From positions 1 to 64,000 of the forward strand of contig JAUNSG010000014.1 of assembly GCA_030539335.1 (NCBI GenBank): a stretch of DNA of 64,000 nucleotides, written 5' to 3'. Below the pieces are notes generated by a model. The model saw only the letters and a program-made list of their open reading frames with translations, was not told where the DNA came from and did not search any database. The DNA comes from Eubacteriales bacterium. Its GTDB lineage: Bacteria; Bacillota; Clostridia; Oscillospirales; Butyricicoccaceae. Within the stretch, counting starts at the first letter, position 1, and the number at the start of each line of letters is the position of its first letter. Positions 33,208 to 43,733 of this stretch are shown one piece after another. Made by a program: the position numbers and the translations under genes.

Positions 33208-35223
33208 ATGGATAAAAAGCTCTCAAAACTGCTGGAGCCGGGCTTTGGGCTTTATTTTCTGATTTTTCTGCTTTTTGCCTGTATCAGTGTATTCTTTTCT
33301 GTCTATGAGGCGGTTCTGGAACTCATTGTGTGCGGCGTCTTGTATCTGCTCTATAATTATACGCAGCAGCGCCGGAAGCGGGAGACGGTACAGTATTTGG
33401 AGACGCTGTCTGCCAGCAATGCCGACTTCGCTGCCTCCAACTCCATCACGAGCATTCCGATGCCGATCATGGTTGCGATGGCGAGCACCGGACAGATTGT
33501 CTGGTGCAACGATGCGTTTGACCAGGTGTGTCCGCTGAGTGACGGCCTGTTTGAGCAGACGCTGGGGGATATCATTCCCGGCTTTGACAGCGCGTGGCTG
33601 CAGGAGGGGCGCACCGAGTATCCCTCCGAGGTCCATGTGGAAGGCCGGTATTACCGCATTTTCGGCAATCTGTTCCGCGCGGAGGAATTTGGCACGACGG
33701 GCAGCGCCCTGATGACGCTGTACTGGCTGGATTGTACCAGTGAGGTGCAGACCCGGCTGGAATACGACGCGAGCCGTCTGGTTGTGGCGATCATCTCGAT
33801 TGACAACTATGAGGAGCTGGTCAAGAACGCCAGTGACTCGGAGAAGTCGACGCTGCTCGCCGCGATTGACGAGCGCATTGGTAAATGGACGGAAAACATC
33901 CAGGGCGTGCTCCGCAAGTACGACCGTGACCGCTATATCTTTATTATGGAGGTCCGCAATCTGGAAAAGATGATCGAGGAGAAGTTTGCGGTGCTGGAAG
34001 CGGTGCGTGAGATTTCCTCGCGCGAGGGCATCAACGCCACGCTGTCCATCGGTATCGGCCGTGACGGACCGAACCTCAAGGAGAAATACGATTTCGCCAG
34101 CTTGGCGCTGGATATGGCGCTGTCGCGCGGCGGAGACCAGGTGGTCATCAAAAACCGCTATGCGTTTGAATTTTTCGGCGGCGTCGCCAAGGAAGTGGAA
34201 AAGCGCACGAAGGTCAAGTCCCGCGTCATGGCGAACGCACTGGGTCAGCTCATGCGCGATTCGGCACAGGTCTTTATCATGGGCCATGGCAATTCGGATA
34301 TCGATTCGCTCGGTTCCGCCGTCGGTGTCGCCTGTGCGGCGAAGAGCCGCGGCAAGACCGCCTATATCATCCTGCGCCGGGAACGTTCGCTGGCAACTCC
34401 GCTGCTGACGCGCCTGCTGGAGGAAAAGGAATACGATGAGATGATTATCGAGCCGGAGCGGGCAAAGGATATGATTGACGGCAACAGCCTGATTGTTGTT
34501 GTGGATACCAACCGTCCGGACTTCGTGGAGGAGCCGAGCCTGCTCCCGCGGTTCCGTCGCGTCGCTGTGATCGATCACCATCGCCGCGCAGCGGACTACA
34601 TCGAAAACTGTTCGGTCAACATGCATGAGCCGTCCGCGTCTTCGGCCAGTGAGTTGGTCAGCGAGCTGCTGCAATACATGGTGCCGAACCAGACCATCAG
34701 CCGTCTGGAGGCCGAGAGCCTGCTGGCGGGCATTTATCTGGACACCAAAGGATTTTCCATCAAGGCGGGCGTCCGCACCTTTGAGGCGGCGGCCTATCTT
34801 CGCCGCGCCGGTGCGGATATGACCGCGGTCAAGCGGATGTTCCAAAATTCCTTTGATGAATATATGCAGAAAGAGCGCGTGATTACCTGCGCCAATTCGT
34901 ATCCGGGCGGCATTGTTGTCGCAGCGGCGGACTTTACCACCTCGCGGCCGGTTGCGGCACAGGCGGCGGACGAGCTGCTGAATATCATTGGCGTGCGCGC
35001 CAGCATTGTCGCGTTCCCGATCGGCGAGGACGTGGTTGTCTCCGCTCGTTCGATGGGGGCCATCAATGTCCAGGTCATTGCGGAGATGCTCGGCGGCGGC
35101 GGAAGCCTGACCGCAGCCGGTGCTCAGCTGAAGAACACGACGATCGACCAGGCAAAGGAACAGATTGCCGAGGCGATCGGACAATATCTCGAACAAAATT
35201 CCCAGGAGGAAACAGAATCATGA
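33208..35223 (+). CDS. gdpP: Cyclic-di-AMP phosphodiesterase
   Basis: 671 residues, membrane-bound GdpP type. Two N-terminal membrane segments (LYFLIFLLFACISVFFS, LELIVCGVLYLLY), a PAS-like part (MVAMASTGQIVWCNDAFDQV), a degenerate GGDEF domain (residues about 170-300), then a DHH domain (GHGNSDIDSLGSAVG, VVVDTNRPDF, VIDHHRRA) and DHHA1 (GGGGSLTAAGAQL). It cleaves c-di-AMP to pApA. The start at 33208 follows AAAGGGGG. It overlaps rplI by four bases, the standard gdpP-rplI-dnaB order. Confidence 0.95.
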   Translation: MDKKLSKLLEPGFGLYFLIFLLFACISVFFSVYEAVLELIVCGVLYLLYNYTQQRRKRETVQYLETLSASNADFAASNSITSIPMPIMVAMASTGQIVWCNDAFDQVCPLSDGLFEQTLGDIIPGFDSAWLQEGRTEYPSEVHVEGRYYRIFGNLFRAEEFGTTGSALMTLYWLDCTSEVQTRLEYDASRLVVAIISIDNYEELVKNASDSEKSTLLAAIDERIGKWTENIQGVLRKYDRDRYIFIMEVRNLEKMIEEKFAVLEAVREISSREGINATLSIGIGRDGPNLKEKYDFASLALDMALSRGGDQVVIKNRYAFEFFGGVAKEVEKRTKVKSRVMANALGQLMRDSAQVFIMGHGNSDIDSLGSAVGVACAAKSRGKTAYIILRRERSLATPLLTRLLEEKEYDEMIIEPERAKDMIDGNSLIVVVDTNRPDFVEEPSLLPRFRRVAVIDHHRRAADYIENCSVNMHEPSASSASELVSELLQYMVPNQTISRLEAESLLAGIYLDTKGFSIKAGVRTFEAAAYLRRAGADMTAVKRMFQNSFDEYMQKERVITCANSYPGGIVVAAADFTTSRPVAAQAADELLNIIGVRASIVAFPIGEDVVVSARSMGAINVQVIAEMLGGGGSLTAAGAQLKNTTIDQAKEQIAEAIGQYLEQNSQEETES

Positions 35224-35669
35224 AAGTAATTTTACAGCAGGATGTCAAGGGACAGGGCAAGAAGGGTCAACTCGTCGAAGTATCGGAGGGCTATGGCCGC
35301 AACTTCCTGCTCCCACGCAAGCTGGCAATCGTTGCAAATGCAGATAACCTCAATCAGATGAAGCAGGCGGAGGCGTCCCGCGCGCACCATGCCGCGGTGG
35401 AAAAGGCAGAAGCCGAGGCAAATGCCAAGAAGCTGGAGGAGGTCACGGTACATCTGACGGCAAAGGGCGGCACGAGCGGCCGCATCTTCGGTTCGGTCAC
35501 GACCAAGGAGATCTGCGCCCAGCTCAAGAAAGAGCACGGCATCGACATTCCGAAGCAGAAGCTCGTGCTCAAGGAGAGCATCAAGAACTTTGGCCGATAC
35601 AACATCAAGGTAAAGCTGTATCCGAATGTAGTCGGAAACCTGACCGTTCAGGTTGACGTCGCAGAGTAA
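35220..35669 (+). CDS. rplI: 50S ribosomal protein L9
   Basis: 149 residues, standard L9 length. MKVILQQDVKGQGKKGQLVEVSEGYGRNFL is the N-domain that binds 23S rRNA, joined by the long Ala/Glu-rich helix to the C-domain (GGTSGRIFGSVTTKEI). ATG overlaps the gdpP stop. Confidence 0.97.
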   Translation: MKVILQQDVKGQGKKGQLVEVSEGYGRNFLLPRKLAIVANADNLNQMKQAEASRAHHAAVEKAEAEANAKKLEEVTVHLTAKGGTSGRIFGSVTTKEICAQLKKEHGIDIPKQKLVLKESIKNFGRYNIKVKLYPNVVGNLTVQVDVAE

Positions 35670-35703
35670 ACAGAGTTTTACAGGGAAAGGAAGGGAAGCC
35701 CAT

Positions 35704-37038
35704 ATGCCATTGGATGAGCTGCTTGCGCGGCAGATGCCGCAGGCCGCGGAGGCGGAACAGGCGGTGATCGGTTCGATGCTGATTGACCCTTCCTGTATTC
35801 CGGATATCATTGAGCTGCTGCGGCCGGAGGATTTTTACACGGAGGAAAACCGCCGGATTTTCGAGACGGTATTTTCCATGTTCACCAACTCCCAGCGCAT
35901 TGATGCGGTCACCGTACTCAATGAGCTCAAGCTGAATGGAATCTACGATGAGGCGGGCGGCCGGGCGTATCTGGCCCAGGTGATGGAGATCACGCCGACC
36001 GCAGCCGGTGTGCGCGAATATGCGCAGATCATCCGCGACAAGAGCATGCTGCGCGAGATCGCGGCGGCGGCCTCGGACATCGAGACGATGGCGTACGAGG
36101 GCGCCGGGGAGGCCGGCGACATCGCCGAGGCGGCGGAGCAGAAGATCTATGCGGTACGCCATGGGCGCGAGGTGCGCGGACTGAGCCACATCAAGAGCGT
36201 CATCATGGACGTATATACCCGTCTGGATGAGCTGTCCCGCAGTGACAGTAATCTGCCGGGACTGCCGACGGGCTATCCCGAACTGGATCGGCAGCTGACC
36301 GGACTGAACAAATCCGACCTGATCCTGATTGCAGCCCGTCCGGGCATGGGAAAGACCGCCTTTGCGCTCAATTTGGCGCTCAATGCCGCGAAAAAGAGCG
36401 AGAAGGACGTCGTTCTGTTCCAGCTCGAGATGAGCAAGGACCAGTTGGCATCCCGTCTGCTGTCGCAGGAGGCGCTGATCGATTCGCAGAAGCTGAAGAC
36501 CGGTGAGCTGGACCCGGATGACTGGGTGAAGATCGCCCGCGCCTCCAACCGGCTCGCCAAGACCCATATCTATGTGGATGACAATCCGGCCATCACGGTG
36601 GCGGAGATCAAGGCGAAATGCCGCCGCCTGGGCGACAACCTCGGCCTGATCGTCATCGATTATCTGCAGCTCATGCAGTCGGGCAAACGGACGGAAAACC
36701 GCGTCAATGAAATTGCGGACATCTCCCGTGCCATGAAGATCATGGCGAAGGAGCTGGATGTCCCGGTCATCTGTCTGTCACAGCTGTCCCGTGCGGTGGA
36801 GAAGCGGGAGGATAAGCACCCGTTGCTGTCCGACCTGCGTGAATCCGGCGCCATCGAGCAGGACGCGGATATTGTATTATTTATCTATCGCGATGACTAC
36901 TATGATGACGAGAGCGAGAATAAGAATATCGCAGAAATTATCATCGCAAAGAACCGTCATGGTTCCACCGGCTCCCTGCAGCTGCAGTGGGTCGGCCAGT
37001 ACACGACGTTCTCCAACCCCGACCGCATTCACGAATAA
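35704..37038 (+). CDS. dnaB: Replicative DNA helicase
   Basis: 444 residues, hexameric helicase (DnaC in Bacillus naming). N-domain AEQAVIGSMLIDPSCIPDI; RecA-like core with Walker A AARPGMGKTAFALN, Walker B LIVIDYLQLM, and SQLSRAVEKREDKHP. The start at 35704 (MPLDELL) follows AAGGAAGGGAAG. The next gene begins at the base after its stop. Confidence 0.97.
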   Translation: MPLDELLARQMPQAAEAEQAVIGSMLIDPSCIPDIIELLRPEDFYTEENRRIFETVFSMFTNSQRIDAVTVLNELKLNGIYDEAGGRAYLAQVMEITPTAAGVREYAQIIRDKSMLREIAAAASDIETMAYEGAGEAGDIAEAAEQKIYAVRHGREVRGLSHIKSVIMDVYTRLDELSRSDSNLPGLPTGYPELDRQLTGLNKSDLILIAARPGMGKTAFALNLALNAAKKSEKDVVLFQLEMSKDQLASRLLSQEALIDSQKLKTGELDPDDWVKIARASNRLAKTHIYVDDNPAITVAEIKAKCRRLGDNLGLIVIDYLQLMQSGKRTENRVNEIADISRAMKIMAKELDVPVICLSQLSRAVEKREDKHPLLSDLRESGAIEQDADIVLFIYRDDYYDDESENKNIAEIIIAKNRHGSTGSLQLQWVGQYTTFSNPDRIHE

Positions 37039-38361
37039 ATGAAGCGGACGGTTTGGAATACCATACAGGAGGAGCACCTGCTTTCCAAGGAAGACCGCGT
37101 GCTGTGCGCGCTGTCGGGCGGGGCCGATTCGGTCAGCCTGCTGCTGTGCCTGCACGAGCTTGGGATTCCGGTGTGTGCCTGCCATCTCAATCACAGCCTG
37201 CGCGGCGCGCAGTCGGATGGGGATGAGGAATTCTGCCGGGAACTGTGCCGGCGGATGGGAATCCCGTTTTTGTCCAGACGGGAGGATGCCGCGAGAGCGG
37301 CAAAAGAGCGCGGCCAGTCGCTGGAAACGGCGGCGCGGGAGCTGCGCTATGCCTTCTTTGACGAATGTGCCCGGGAGCTTGGGGCGACCAAAATCGCCAC
37401 TGCGCACACCGCGGATGACAATTTGGAGACCATCCTGTTCCGCCTGATCCGCGGGACCGGAGCGGCCGGTCTGGCGGGCATTCCGCCCCGGCGCGGAATC
37501 ATCGTCCGTCCACTGCTCCATGTGGAGCGGCGGGAGGTCGAAGCGTTCCTGACCGCGCGCGGACAGGAATGGCGGACGGATGCCACCAATTTAGAGGACG
37601 TCTGCACCCGCAACCGGATCCGGCATCAGGTCATTCCGGCGCTGCGGGAGATCGCACCGGACGCGGCAGATCACGCGGGACAGACCGCCAGTCTGCTGCG
37701 GCAGGACAACGATGCACTGGATGCCCTCGCACAGGACAACGGAGCGCTCGACTGGCTGAACCGTCAGCCGGAGGCCATCCGCTCCCGGTCGATCCGGAAG
37801 CGGTTGTGTGCATCCGGGGTGCCGGAAGGCGAGCTGACGTATGAGCATGTCCGTGCCGTCGGACGTCTGTGCCGGAAGGGGCGCGGAAGCGTCAGCCTGC
37901 CGGGGGGATATACCGCACAAATTCGACAGCACAAATTACACATCGGGAAAGTGATGCGGCCGGAGGCAGTTCCGGTGGTTCCCGAACAGCCGGTGGTATT
38001 TGGGGAATATACCAATCTGCTGACACAGCGGATCGAATGGATCGCGAATTCGCGGTACACGATCCGGCTTTCCTATGATATAATAGAAAAAAATCTGCTG
38101 ACCGTGCGGAGCTGGAGGCCGACGGATCGGATGCTTCTGCCAGGGGCGCGCGGTGCGCGTTCGCTCAAACGGCTGTATGCCGAACGGGGCATCCCGCCGC
38201 TTGTGCGCGATGGACTGCCAGTCCTGTGCGCCGGCGATACGATTGCAGCGGCGGCCGGAATCGGCGCGGCAGACGGTTTTTTTGAGAAAGAGAAAGAAAA
38301 ACAGATCGTATGGACGATCCGGAGGACAGAAGGAGAGAACAGATATGACGCAGTGTATTGA
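37039..38361 (+). CDS. tilS: tRNA(Ile)-lysidine synthase
   Basis: 440 residues. PP-loop SGGADSVSLLLCL, with HLNHSLRGAQSDGDEEF and FRLIRGTGAAGLAGIPP, followed by the substrate-binding C-terminal part. It makes lysidine at C34 of the AUA-reading tRNA-Ile. ATG directly follows the dnaB stop. tilS-hpt-ftsH is the conserved Firmicutes order. Confidence 0.95.
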   Translation: MKRTVWNTIQEEHLLSKEDRVLCALSGGADSVSLLLCLHELGIPVCACHLNHSLRGAQSDGDEEFCRELCRRMGIPFLSRREDAARAAKERGQSLETAARELRYAFFDECARELGATKIATAHTADDNLETILFRLIRGTGAAGLAGIPPRRGIIVRPLLHVERREVEAFLTARGQEWRTDATNLEDVCTRNRIRHQVIPALREIAPDAADHAGQTASLLRQDNDALDALAQDNGALDWLNRQPEAIRSRSIRKRLCASGVPEGELTYEHVRAVGRLCRKGRGSVSLPGGYTAQIRQHKLHIGKVMRPEAVPVVPEQPVVFGEYTNLLTQRIEWIANSRYTIRLSYDIIEKNLLTVRSWRPTDRMLLPGARGARSLKRLYAERGIPPLVRDGLPVLCAGDTIAAAAGIGAADGFFEKEKEKQIVWTIRRTEGENRYDAVY

Positions 38362-38884
38362 AAAGGTTTTGTTTTCGGAAGAAGAGATCGCAGAAAAGGT
38401 AAAAGAGATCGGTGCACAAATTTCCAAGGACTACGCAGGAAAGAATCCGCTGATTATCAGTGTCCTTCGGGGATCGTTTGTTTTCATGGCCGACCTGGTT
38501 CGTGCGATAACCGTTCCGTGTGAAGTGGACTTTTTGTCCGTTTCCAGCTATGGTTCCGGTACAGTTTCGTCCGGTGAGGTAAAGATCGTCAAGGACTTTG
38601 AAAACAGTGTTGCCGACCGCCATGTTATTGTCGTTGAAGATATCCTTGACAGCGGCCGTACCCTGAGTTATCTTATGAATACATTGCGGACGCGCGGCGT
38701 CGCATCGCTGTCGCTGTGTACGTTCCTGGATAAGCCGGACCGCCGTGTGGTACCGGTCGAGGTCGATTACTGCGGCTTCCAGGTACCGGATGAATTTATC
38801 GTCGGTTATGGCCTGGATTACGATCAGAGATTCCGTAATCTGCCGTTTGTCGGCATTCTTAAGCCAGAGGTGTATGGCGGCTGA
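38345..38884 (+). CDS. hpt: Hypoxanthine phosphoribosyltransferase
   Basis: 179 residues. PRPP loop VIVVEDILDSGRTL, early VLRGSFVFMADLVRAI, and the late purine-binding FIVGYGLDYDQRFRNLP. It salvages hypoxanthine/guanine to IMP/GMP. ATG 38345 follows AGGAGAG and overlaps tilS by 17 bases; a longer upstream frame lies within tilS and is not used. Confidence 0.95.
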   Translation: MTQCIEKVLFSEEEIAEKVKEIGAQISKDYAGKNPLIISVLRGSFVFMADLVRAITVPCEVDFLSVSSYGSGTVSSGEVKIVKDFENSVADRHVIVVEDILDSGRTLSYLMNTLRTRGVASLSLCTFLDKPDRRVVPVEVDYCGFQVPDEFIVGYGLDYDQRFRNLPFVGILKPEVYGG

Positions 38885-38938
38885 TAGAGAGGGATCCGCC
38901 GGCGTATATCCAATTTCAAAAAGGAGTGAACCCGTCTT

Positions 38939-40912
38939 TTGAAGAAGAAAAACAACAGCAATATCAGGGGCTTGGGATTTTATCTGATTATCCTGCTGTT
39001 CCTGGTTATTCTGGTCACCGCGCTGCTGCAGTCCCAACCGCAGTCGACTGTGACATACTCACAGGTTGTGGATGCGTTTGAAGGGGAACAGGTGGTTTCC
39101 TTTACCATCAAGGACAATGAGCTGGATGCCGTCCTAAAGGATGATTCGGTTCTCAGCTACACCCTTGCAAATGAGGAGATTTTCTGGAACGATTTGGGCG
39201 AAGAAGTTCGCAGACAGCACGAAAAGGGGATTATCAAGGAGTATGATGTCTCTATAACCCCCATTCCGTGGTGGACCAGCATCATTCCATATATCATCCT
39301 GATTGGCATTTTTGCCCTGTTCTGGTTCTTCATGTTTAACCGGCAAGGGGATGGCGGCGGACGCGGTGCGATGCAGTTCGGCAAAGCGCGCGCCAAGCTG
39401 GCTGGAGATGACAAGCGCAAGGTGACCTTCCAGGATGTCGCCGGTGCGGACGAAGAAAAGGCGGAGCTTCAGGAAATTGTCGAATTCCTGAAGAATCCGC
39501 AGAAATTTACCGCCATCGGTGCGCGCATCCCGAAGGGTGTCCTTCTGGTTGGCCCTCCGGGAACCGGTAAGACTCTGATTGCACGTGCGGTTGCCGGGGA
39601 AGCCGGCGTGCCGTTCCTGTCGATTTCCGGTTCGGATTTCGTCGAGCTGTATGTCGGTGTCGGCGCCTCGCGTGTCCGTGACCTGTTTGAGCAGGCAAAG
39701 AAAAATTCCCCGTCGATTGTGTTTATCGACGAGATCGACGCCGTCGGACGGCACAGAGGCGCCGGATTGGGCGGCGGCCACGACGAGCGCGAGCAGACGC
39801 TGAACCAGTTGCTGGTTGAGATGGACGGCTTTGGCGCGAACGAGGGCGTGATTATCATTGCCGCAACCAACCGCCAGGATATCCTGGACCCGGCGCTGCT
39901 TCGTCCGGGACGCTTTGACCGTCAGGTCTATGTCGGTGCGCCGGATATGAAGGGCCGTGAGGACATCCTCAAGGTTCACGCGCGCGGCAAGCCGTTTGCG
40001 AGCGATGTCCACTTTGATTCCATTGCCAAGTCCACCGCGGGCTTTACCGGCGCGGATCTGGAAAACCTGCTGAATGAGTCGGCGCTGCTGGCGGCGCGCC
40101 GCAACCGCAGCAGCATTTCCATGAGTGAGATCGAGGATTCCTTCCTCAAGGTCATCATGGGTACGGAAAAGAAGAGCCGCGTCATGACCCAGAAGGAAAC
40201 CCGCCTGACCGCATATCATGAGGCCGGTCACGCGATTGCGACCCGCTGCCTGCCAACCCAGGACCCGGTACACACGATTTCGATCGTGCCGCGCGGACGT
40301 GCCGGCGGCTTCACGATGAGCCTGCCGCAGCAGGATAAGTTCTATGCCTCCCGTCAGGAGATGCTGGATGACCTGGTCGTCCTGCTGGGCGGCCGTGTAG
40401 CGGAGAAGCTGACGATGGATGACATCTCCACCGGCGCTTCGAATGACATTGAGCGCGCCACGACGATCGCCAAGAGCATGGTCACGAAGTACGGCATGAG
40501 CGATCTGATCGGCCCGATCAATTACAGCAGCGGACAGCAGGAAATCTTCCTCGGACGCGACATGGTCGAGACCGACTCCATTTCGGAGGAGCTGGCGGCC
40601 AAGATCGATGAGGAGATCCGCCGCATTGTTTTGGATGCGTATGCGACGTGTGAGGAAATTCTGAAGACGCATATGGAGCAGCTGACGGCAGTTGCCGAGT
40701 ACCTCGTCCGCAACGAGACGATGGACGGCGAGAGCTTTGAGAAGCTGTTTCGTGGCGAGGAGGTACCGGATAAGACCTCCGGCGAGCAGTTGTTCTTCCA
40801 CAAATCGCAGGGGAATCCGGCGGCGTCGGACCCGGAACCGCCGGTACAGCCAGAGCTTCCGGAGGAGGCGACGATGCCAATCGAGCCGACCCACAGCGAT
40901 GATGGCGACTGA
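38939..40912 (+). CDS. ftsH: ATP-dependent zinc metalloprotease FtsH
   Basis: 657 residues. Two membrane segments (about 10-27 and 117-138), AAA+ module with [13 protein letters not shown] and [14 protein letters not shown], second region of homology RPGRFDRQV, and the protease zinc motif HEAGHAIA. It degrades misfolded membrane and regulatory proteins. The start is TTG at 38939, 12 bases after AAGGAG; no better start exists. The C-terminal 60 residues are Pro/Glu-rich. Ends at a strong terminator. Confidence 0.96.
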   Translation: MKKKNNSNIRGLGFYLIILLFLVILVTALLQSQPQSTVTYSQVVDAFEGEQVVSFTIKDNELDAVLKDDSVLSYTLANEEIFWNDLGEEVRRQHEKGIIKEYDVSITPIPWWTSIIPYIILIGIFALFWFFMFNRQGDGGGRGAMQFGKARAKLAGDDKRKVTFQDVAGADEEKAELQEIVEFLKNPQKFTAIGARIPKGVLLVGPPGTGKTLIARAVAGEAGVPFLSISGSDFVELYVGVGASRVRDLFEQAKKNSPSIVFIDEIDAVGRHRGAGLGGGHDEREQTLNQLLVEMDGFGANEGVIIIAATNRQDILDPALLRPGRFDRQVYVGAPDMKGREDILKVHARGKPFASDVHFDSIAKSTAGFTGADLENLLNESALLAARRNRSSISMSEIEDSFLKVIMGTEKKSRVMTQKETRLTAYHEAGHAIATRCLPTQDPVHTISIVPRGRAGGFTMSLPQQDKFYASRQEMLDDLVVLLGGRVAEKLTMDDISTGASNDIERATTIAKSMVTKYGMSDLIGPINYSSGQQEIFLGRDMVETDSISEELAAKIDEEIRRIVLDAYATCEEILKTHMEQLTAVAEYLVRNETMDGESFEKLFRGEEVPDKTSGEQLFFHKSQGNPAASDPEPPVQPELPEEATMPIEPTHSDDGD

Positions 40913-40928
40913 GCAAACAGAATCGTAG

Positions 40929-40957
40929 AAAATCCCGGGGATTCCCCGGGATTTTTT
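40929..40957 (+). terminator. Intrinsic terminator after ftsH
   Basis: AAAATCCCGGGG-ATT-CCCCGGGATTTTTT, a perfect stem of 10 or more base pairs with a T-run. Confidence 0.92.
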
Positions 40958-40998
40958 GCATCAAAACGGATATTTTTTCAAAAACGGGGAAAAAGGGG

Positions 40999-41028
40999 TT
41001 GCAATTGTTTTAACAGATATGATATGAT
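40999..41028 (+). promoter_or_regulatory. Promoter of the ACT-hom-thrB-lysC operon
   Basis: TTGCAA (40999-41004), 18-nt spacer, TATGAT (41023-41028), 58 bp before the first gene. Confidence 0.65.
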
Positions 41029-41085
41029 AGCTCTGCTGCATAAAAAACAAATGTTTTTCAAGGAAAGACAGAAGGGAGCGAGAAG

Positions 41086-41529
41086 ATGGAGAAAAATCCG
41101 AAGTATTTTATCGTAGAAGGCTCTCTGCTTCCGGATGTGTTTTTGAAGACGGCGCAGGTCAACCGCCTGCTGCAGAGCGGTGCGGTCCGTACCGTTGGTG
41201 AGGCGACACAGCAGATCGGCCTCAGCCGGAGCGCATACTACAAATACAAGGACGGAATCAAACCGTTTTTTGAAGCATCCATCCACAGTATTATTACCTT
41301 TCAGATTCTGCTCAGTGATGAAGCGGGGCTGTTGTCCAACATCCTGCGGGTCTTTGCCCAGTTCGGTGCAAATATCCTGACGATCAACCAGACCATCCCG
41401 GTCAATGGACAGGCGGCCGTAACCGTTTCGGCACAGACAGACGCGATGAACCAATCCATCGAGGAGCTGATGGAGGCGCTGCGCCGCGCAGAAGGCGTCG
41501 GGCGTCTGGAAATCATCGCACGGGAGTAA
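41086..41529 (+). CDS. ACT-domain regulatory protein (UPF0735/PheB-like)
   Basis: 147 residues. A helical front half with an HTH-like stretch (VGEATQQIGLSRSAYYKYKDGI) and a C-terminal ACT domain (FQILLSDEAGLLSNILRVFAQFGANILTINQ). It is placed at the head of the homoserine/threonine operon, so it may sense an amino acid and regulate the pathway enzymes or genes. Not an enzyme by sequence. Confidence 0.88.
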   Translation: MEKNPKYFIVEGSLLPDVFLKTAQVNRLLQSGAVRTVGEATQQIGLSRSAYYKYKDGIKPFFEASIHSIITFQILLSDEAGLLSNILRVFAQFGANILTINQTIPVNGQAAVTVSAQTDAMNQSIEELMEALRRAEGVGRLEIIARE

Positions 41530-41556
41530 CCAAATTATTCAGAAGGAGGAAATATC

Positions 41557-42765
41557 ATGTTGAAAGCAGCCATTATGGGCTTTGGCACCGTCGGTTCCGG
41601 TGTTTATGAGATCCTGGAAAAAAATGCGGACGTTGTCTCCGGCAATGCCGCACAGCCGATCGAGGTCAAGTATATTCTGGATCTGAGAGATTTCCCGCAG
41701 TATTCCTTCCAGGAAAAGTTCGTCAAGGATTTTGCGGTGATCGAGAACGACCCGGAGGTTGCCATCGTTGCGGAGACGATGGGCGGCAAGGGCGCGGCCT
41801 ATGAATTTACCAAGCGCTGCCTGCTGGCGGGCAAGCACGTGGTCACATCCAATAAGGAGCTTGTGGCGACCTATGGTGCAGAGCTGCTGCAGATTGCGAA
41901 GGAACATAACGTCAATTACCTGTTTGAGGCATCGGTTGGCGGCGGTATCCCGATCATCCGTCCGATGTTCCAGTGCCTGACAGCCAATCATATGACCGAG
42001 ATTTCCGGTATCCTCAATGGAACCACCAACTACATCCTGACCCGCATGATCCGTGCCGGACTGCCGTTTGGCGATGCGCTGCGCGAGGCACAGGCGAAGG
42101 GCTATGCGGAGGCAAACCCGTCGGCGGATGTAGACGGCGTGGATGCCTGCCGCAAGGTGTGCATCCTGTCCTCCATTGCGTATGGCGACCATGTGTATCC
42201 GGAATTTGTTGAGACTGAAGGCATCTCCAAGATTACGCTGAACGATGTCGAGTATGCGGATAAGGCAGACTGTGTGGTCAAGCTGCTCGGACGTGCGGTC
42301 CGGAATGAGGATGGCACGATCTATGCGTTTGTCGCCCCGCACTTTGTCTCCAAGTCCAGCCCGCTGGCCAGCGTCGAGGGCGTATTCAATGCGATCATGA
42401 TTACCGGCGATATGCTGGGTGAGTCCATGTTCTACGGCCAGGGCGCCGGAAAGCTGGCGACGGCATCGGCGGTTGTCGCGGATATGATCGACTGCGCACG
42501 TCACAACGAGAAGCGCCGCGATATCGGCTGGGGCGACGGCAGCAAGAAGCTGGTCCGTCCGCTGGATTCCTTTGCCTCCCGCTGGTATGTCCGCCTGAAG
42601 GGCAAGGATGCGGCAGAGAAGCTCAAGAACGCTTTTGCAGACTGCACGATCCTGCCGAGCGCAGTGGGCGAGGTCGCCTGCCTGACCGGCGAGGTCACCA
42701 CCGAGGACATGCGCGCAGCCTGCGAGCAGCTCAAGGACGTTGCCGGCTGCATGCGTATTCTGTAA
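41557..42765 (+). CDS. hom: Homoserine dehydrogenase (copy 2)
   Basis: 402 residues. NAD(P)-site IMGFGTVGSGVYEILEKN, catalytic NGTTNYILTRMIRAG and ANPSADVDGVDACRK. Unlike the copy at 21370 its last 75 residues (SRWYVRLKGKDAAEKLKNAF to the end) are only a weakly ACT-like tail. AGAAGGAGG precedes the ATG. It is the second gene of the threonine operon. Confidence 0.95.
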   Translation: MLKAAIMGFGTVGSGVYEILEKNADVVSGNAAQPIEVKYILDLRDFPQYSFQEKFVKDFAVIENDPEVAIVAETMGGKGAAYEFTKRCLLAGKHVVTSNKELVATYGAELLQIAKEHNVNYLFEASVGGGIPIIRPMFQCLTANHMTEISGILNGTTNYILTRMIRAGLPFGDALREAQAKGYAEANPSADVDGVDACRKVCILSSIAYGDHVYPEFVETEGISKITLNDVEYADKADCVVKLLGRAVRNEDGTIYAFVAPHFVSKSSPLASVEGVFNAIMITGDMLGESMFYGQGAGKLATASAVVADMIDCARHNEKRRDIGWGDGSKKLVRPLDSFASRWYVRLKGKDAAEKLKNAFADCTILPSAVGEVACLTGEVTTEDMRAACEQLKDVAGCMRIL

Positions 42766-42775
42766 GAGGTACAGT

Positions 42776-43666
42776 ATGTTTCGTGTGACCGTACCGGCGA
42801 CAAGCGCCAATATGGGCTCCGGTTACGACTCCATTGGCATTGCGCTCAATTTGTACAATACCTTTTTTATGGAGGAGAGCGATACGATCGATATTTCCTC
42901 CACGCATGGGGACGATGTCCCGACGGATGAGAGCAATCTGATCTATCAGTGTGCGAAAAAGATTTACGATATCTGCGGCAAACCGCTCCCCGGAATGAAG
43001 ATCGTGGAGGACTGTGCCATTCCGCAGACCCGCGGTCTGGGATCGTCCTCGGCTTGCACGGTGGCGGGCATCCTTGGTGCCAACGCCATGCTGGGCAATC
43101 CGCTGGATCAGCAGAACATCCTGGATCTGGCCGCGACGATCGAAGGGCATCCGGACAATTCCACCCCGGCCATCCTCGGCGGCTTCTGTGCCGCTCTGCT
43201 GGAATACGGAAAGGTGTGGAGTGTCCGCGTACCGATTGCGGACAAAGTGAATTTTGTGGCCTTCATCCCCGACTTTGAGCTGTCGACGGAAAAGGCGCGC
43301 GCCGCAATTCCGGGAACCATCCCGCACCACGACGCGGTGTTCAACCTGTCGCGCGCGGCCCTGCTGGCCGGTTCCCTGGTCACCGGTGATCTGAAAAACA
43401 TCGGTGTGGCGGTCGGCGATTGCCTGCATCAGCCATACCGCTTTGGCCTGATTCCTCAGGGCGAAGAGGTGGTAAAGAGCGCAAAGGGACTGGGCGCCCT
43501 CGGTGCCTTTATTTCGGGTGCCGGACCGACCATCATCGCGATGGTGGATAAGGCGGATAAAACCTACTTCAGCCGTGCGCAGATGTATTTTGCAGAGCGT
43601 TTCCCGAACTGGATGCCGATGCTCCTGCACTGTGATGAGGTAGGAGCCGTCGTTACACAGGAATAA
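42776..43666 (+). CDS. thrB: Homoserine kinase
   Basis: 296 residues, GHMP kinase. N-terminus FRVTVPATSANMGSGYDSIGIAL, ATP loop PQTRGLGSSSACTVAGI, and late motif GLGALGAFISGAGPTIIAM. It phosphorylates homoserine on the way to threonine. ATG 42776 follows AGAGGT, ten bases after the hom stop. Confidence 0.95.
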   Translation: MFRVTVPATSANMGSGYDSIGIALNLYNTFFMEESDTIDISSTHGDDVPTDESNLIYQCAKKIYDICGKPLPGMKIVEDCAIPQTRGLGSSSACTVAGILGANAMLGNPLDQQNILDLAATIEGHPDNSTPAILGGFCAALLEYGKVWSVRVPIADKVNFVAFIPDFELSTEKARAAIPGTIPHHDAVFNLSRAALLAGSLVTGDLKNIGVAVGDCLHQPYRFGLIPQGEEVVKSAKGLGALGAFISGAGPTIIAMVDKADKTYFSRAQMYFAERFPNWMPMLLHCDEVGAVVTQE

Positions 43667-43733
43667 GCTATTTTTTGATGGACAAGATGTGCCGGAGCAT
43701 ATCCGGCAGAACGATAGAGGAGGAACTACGTAC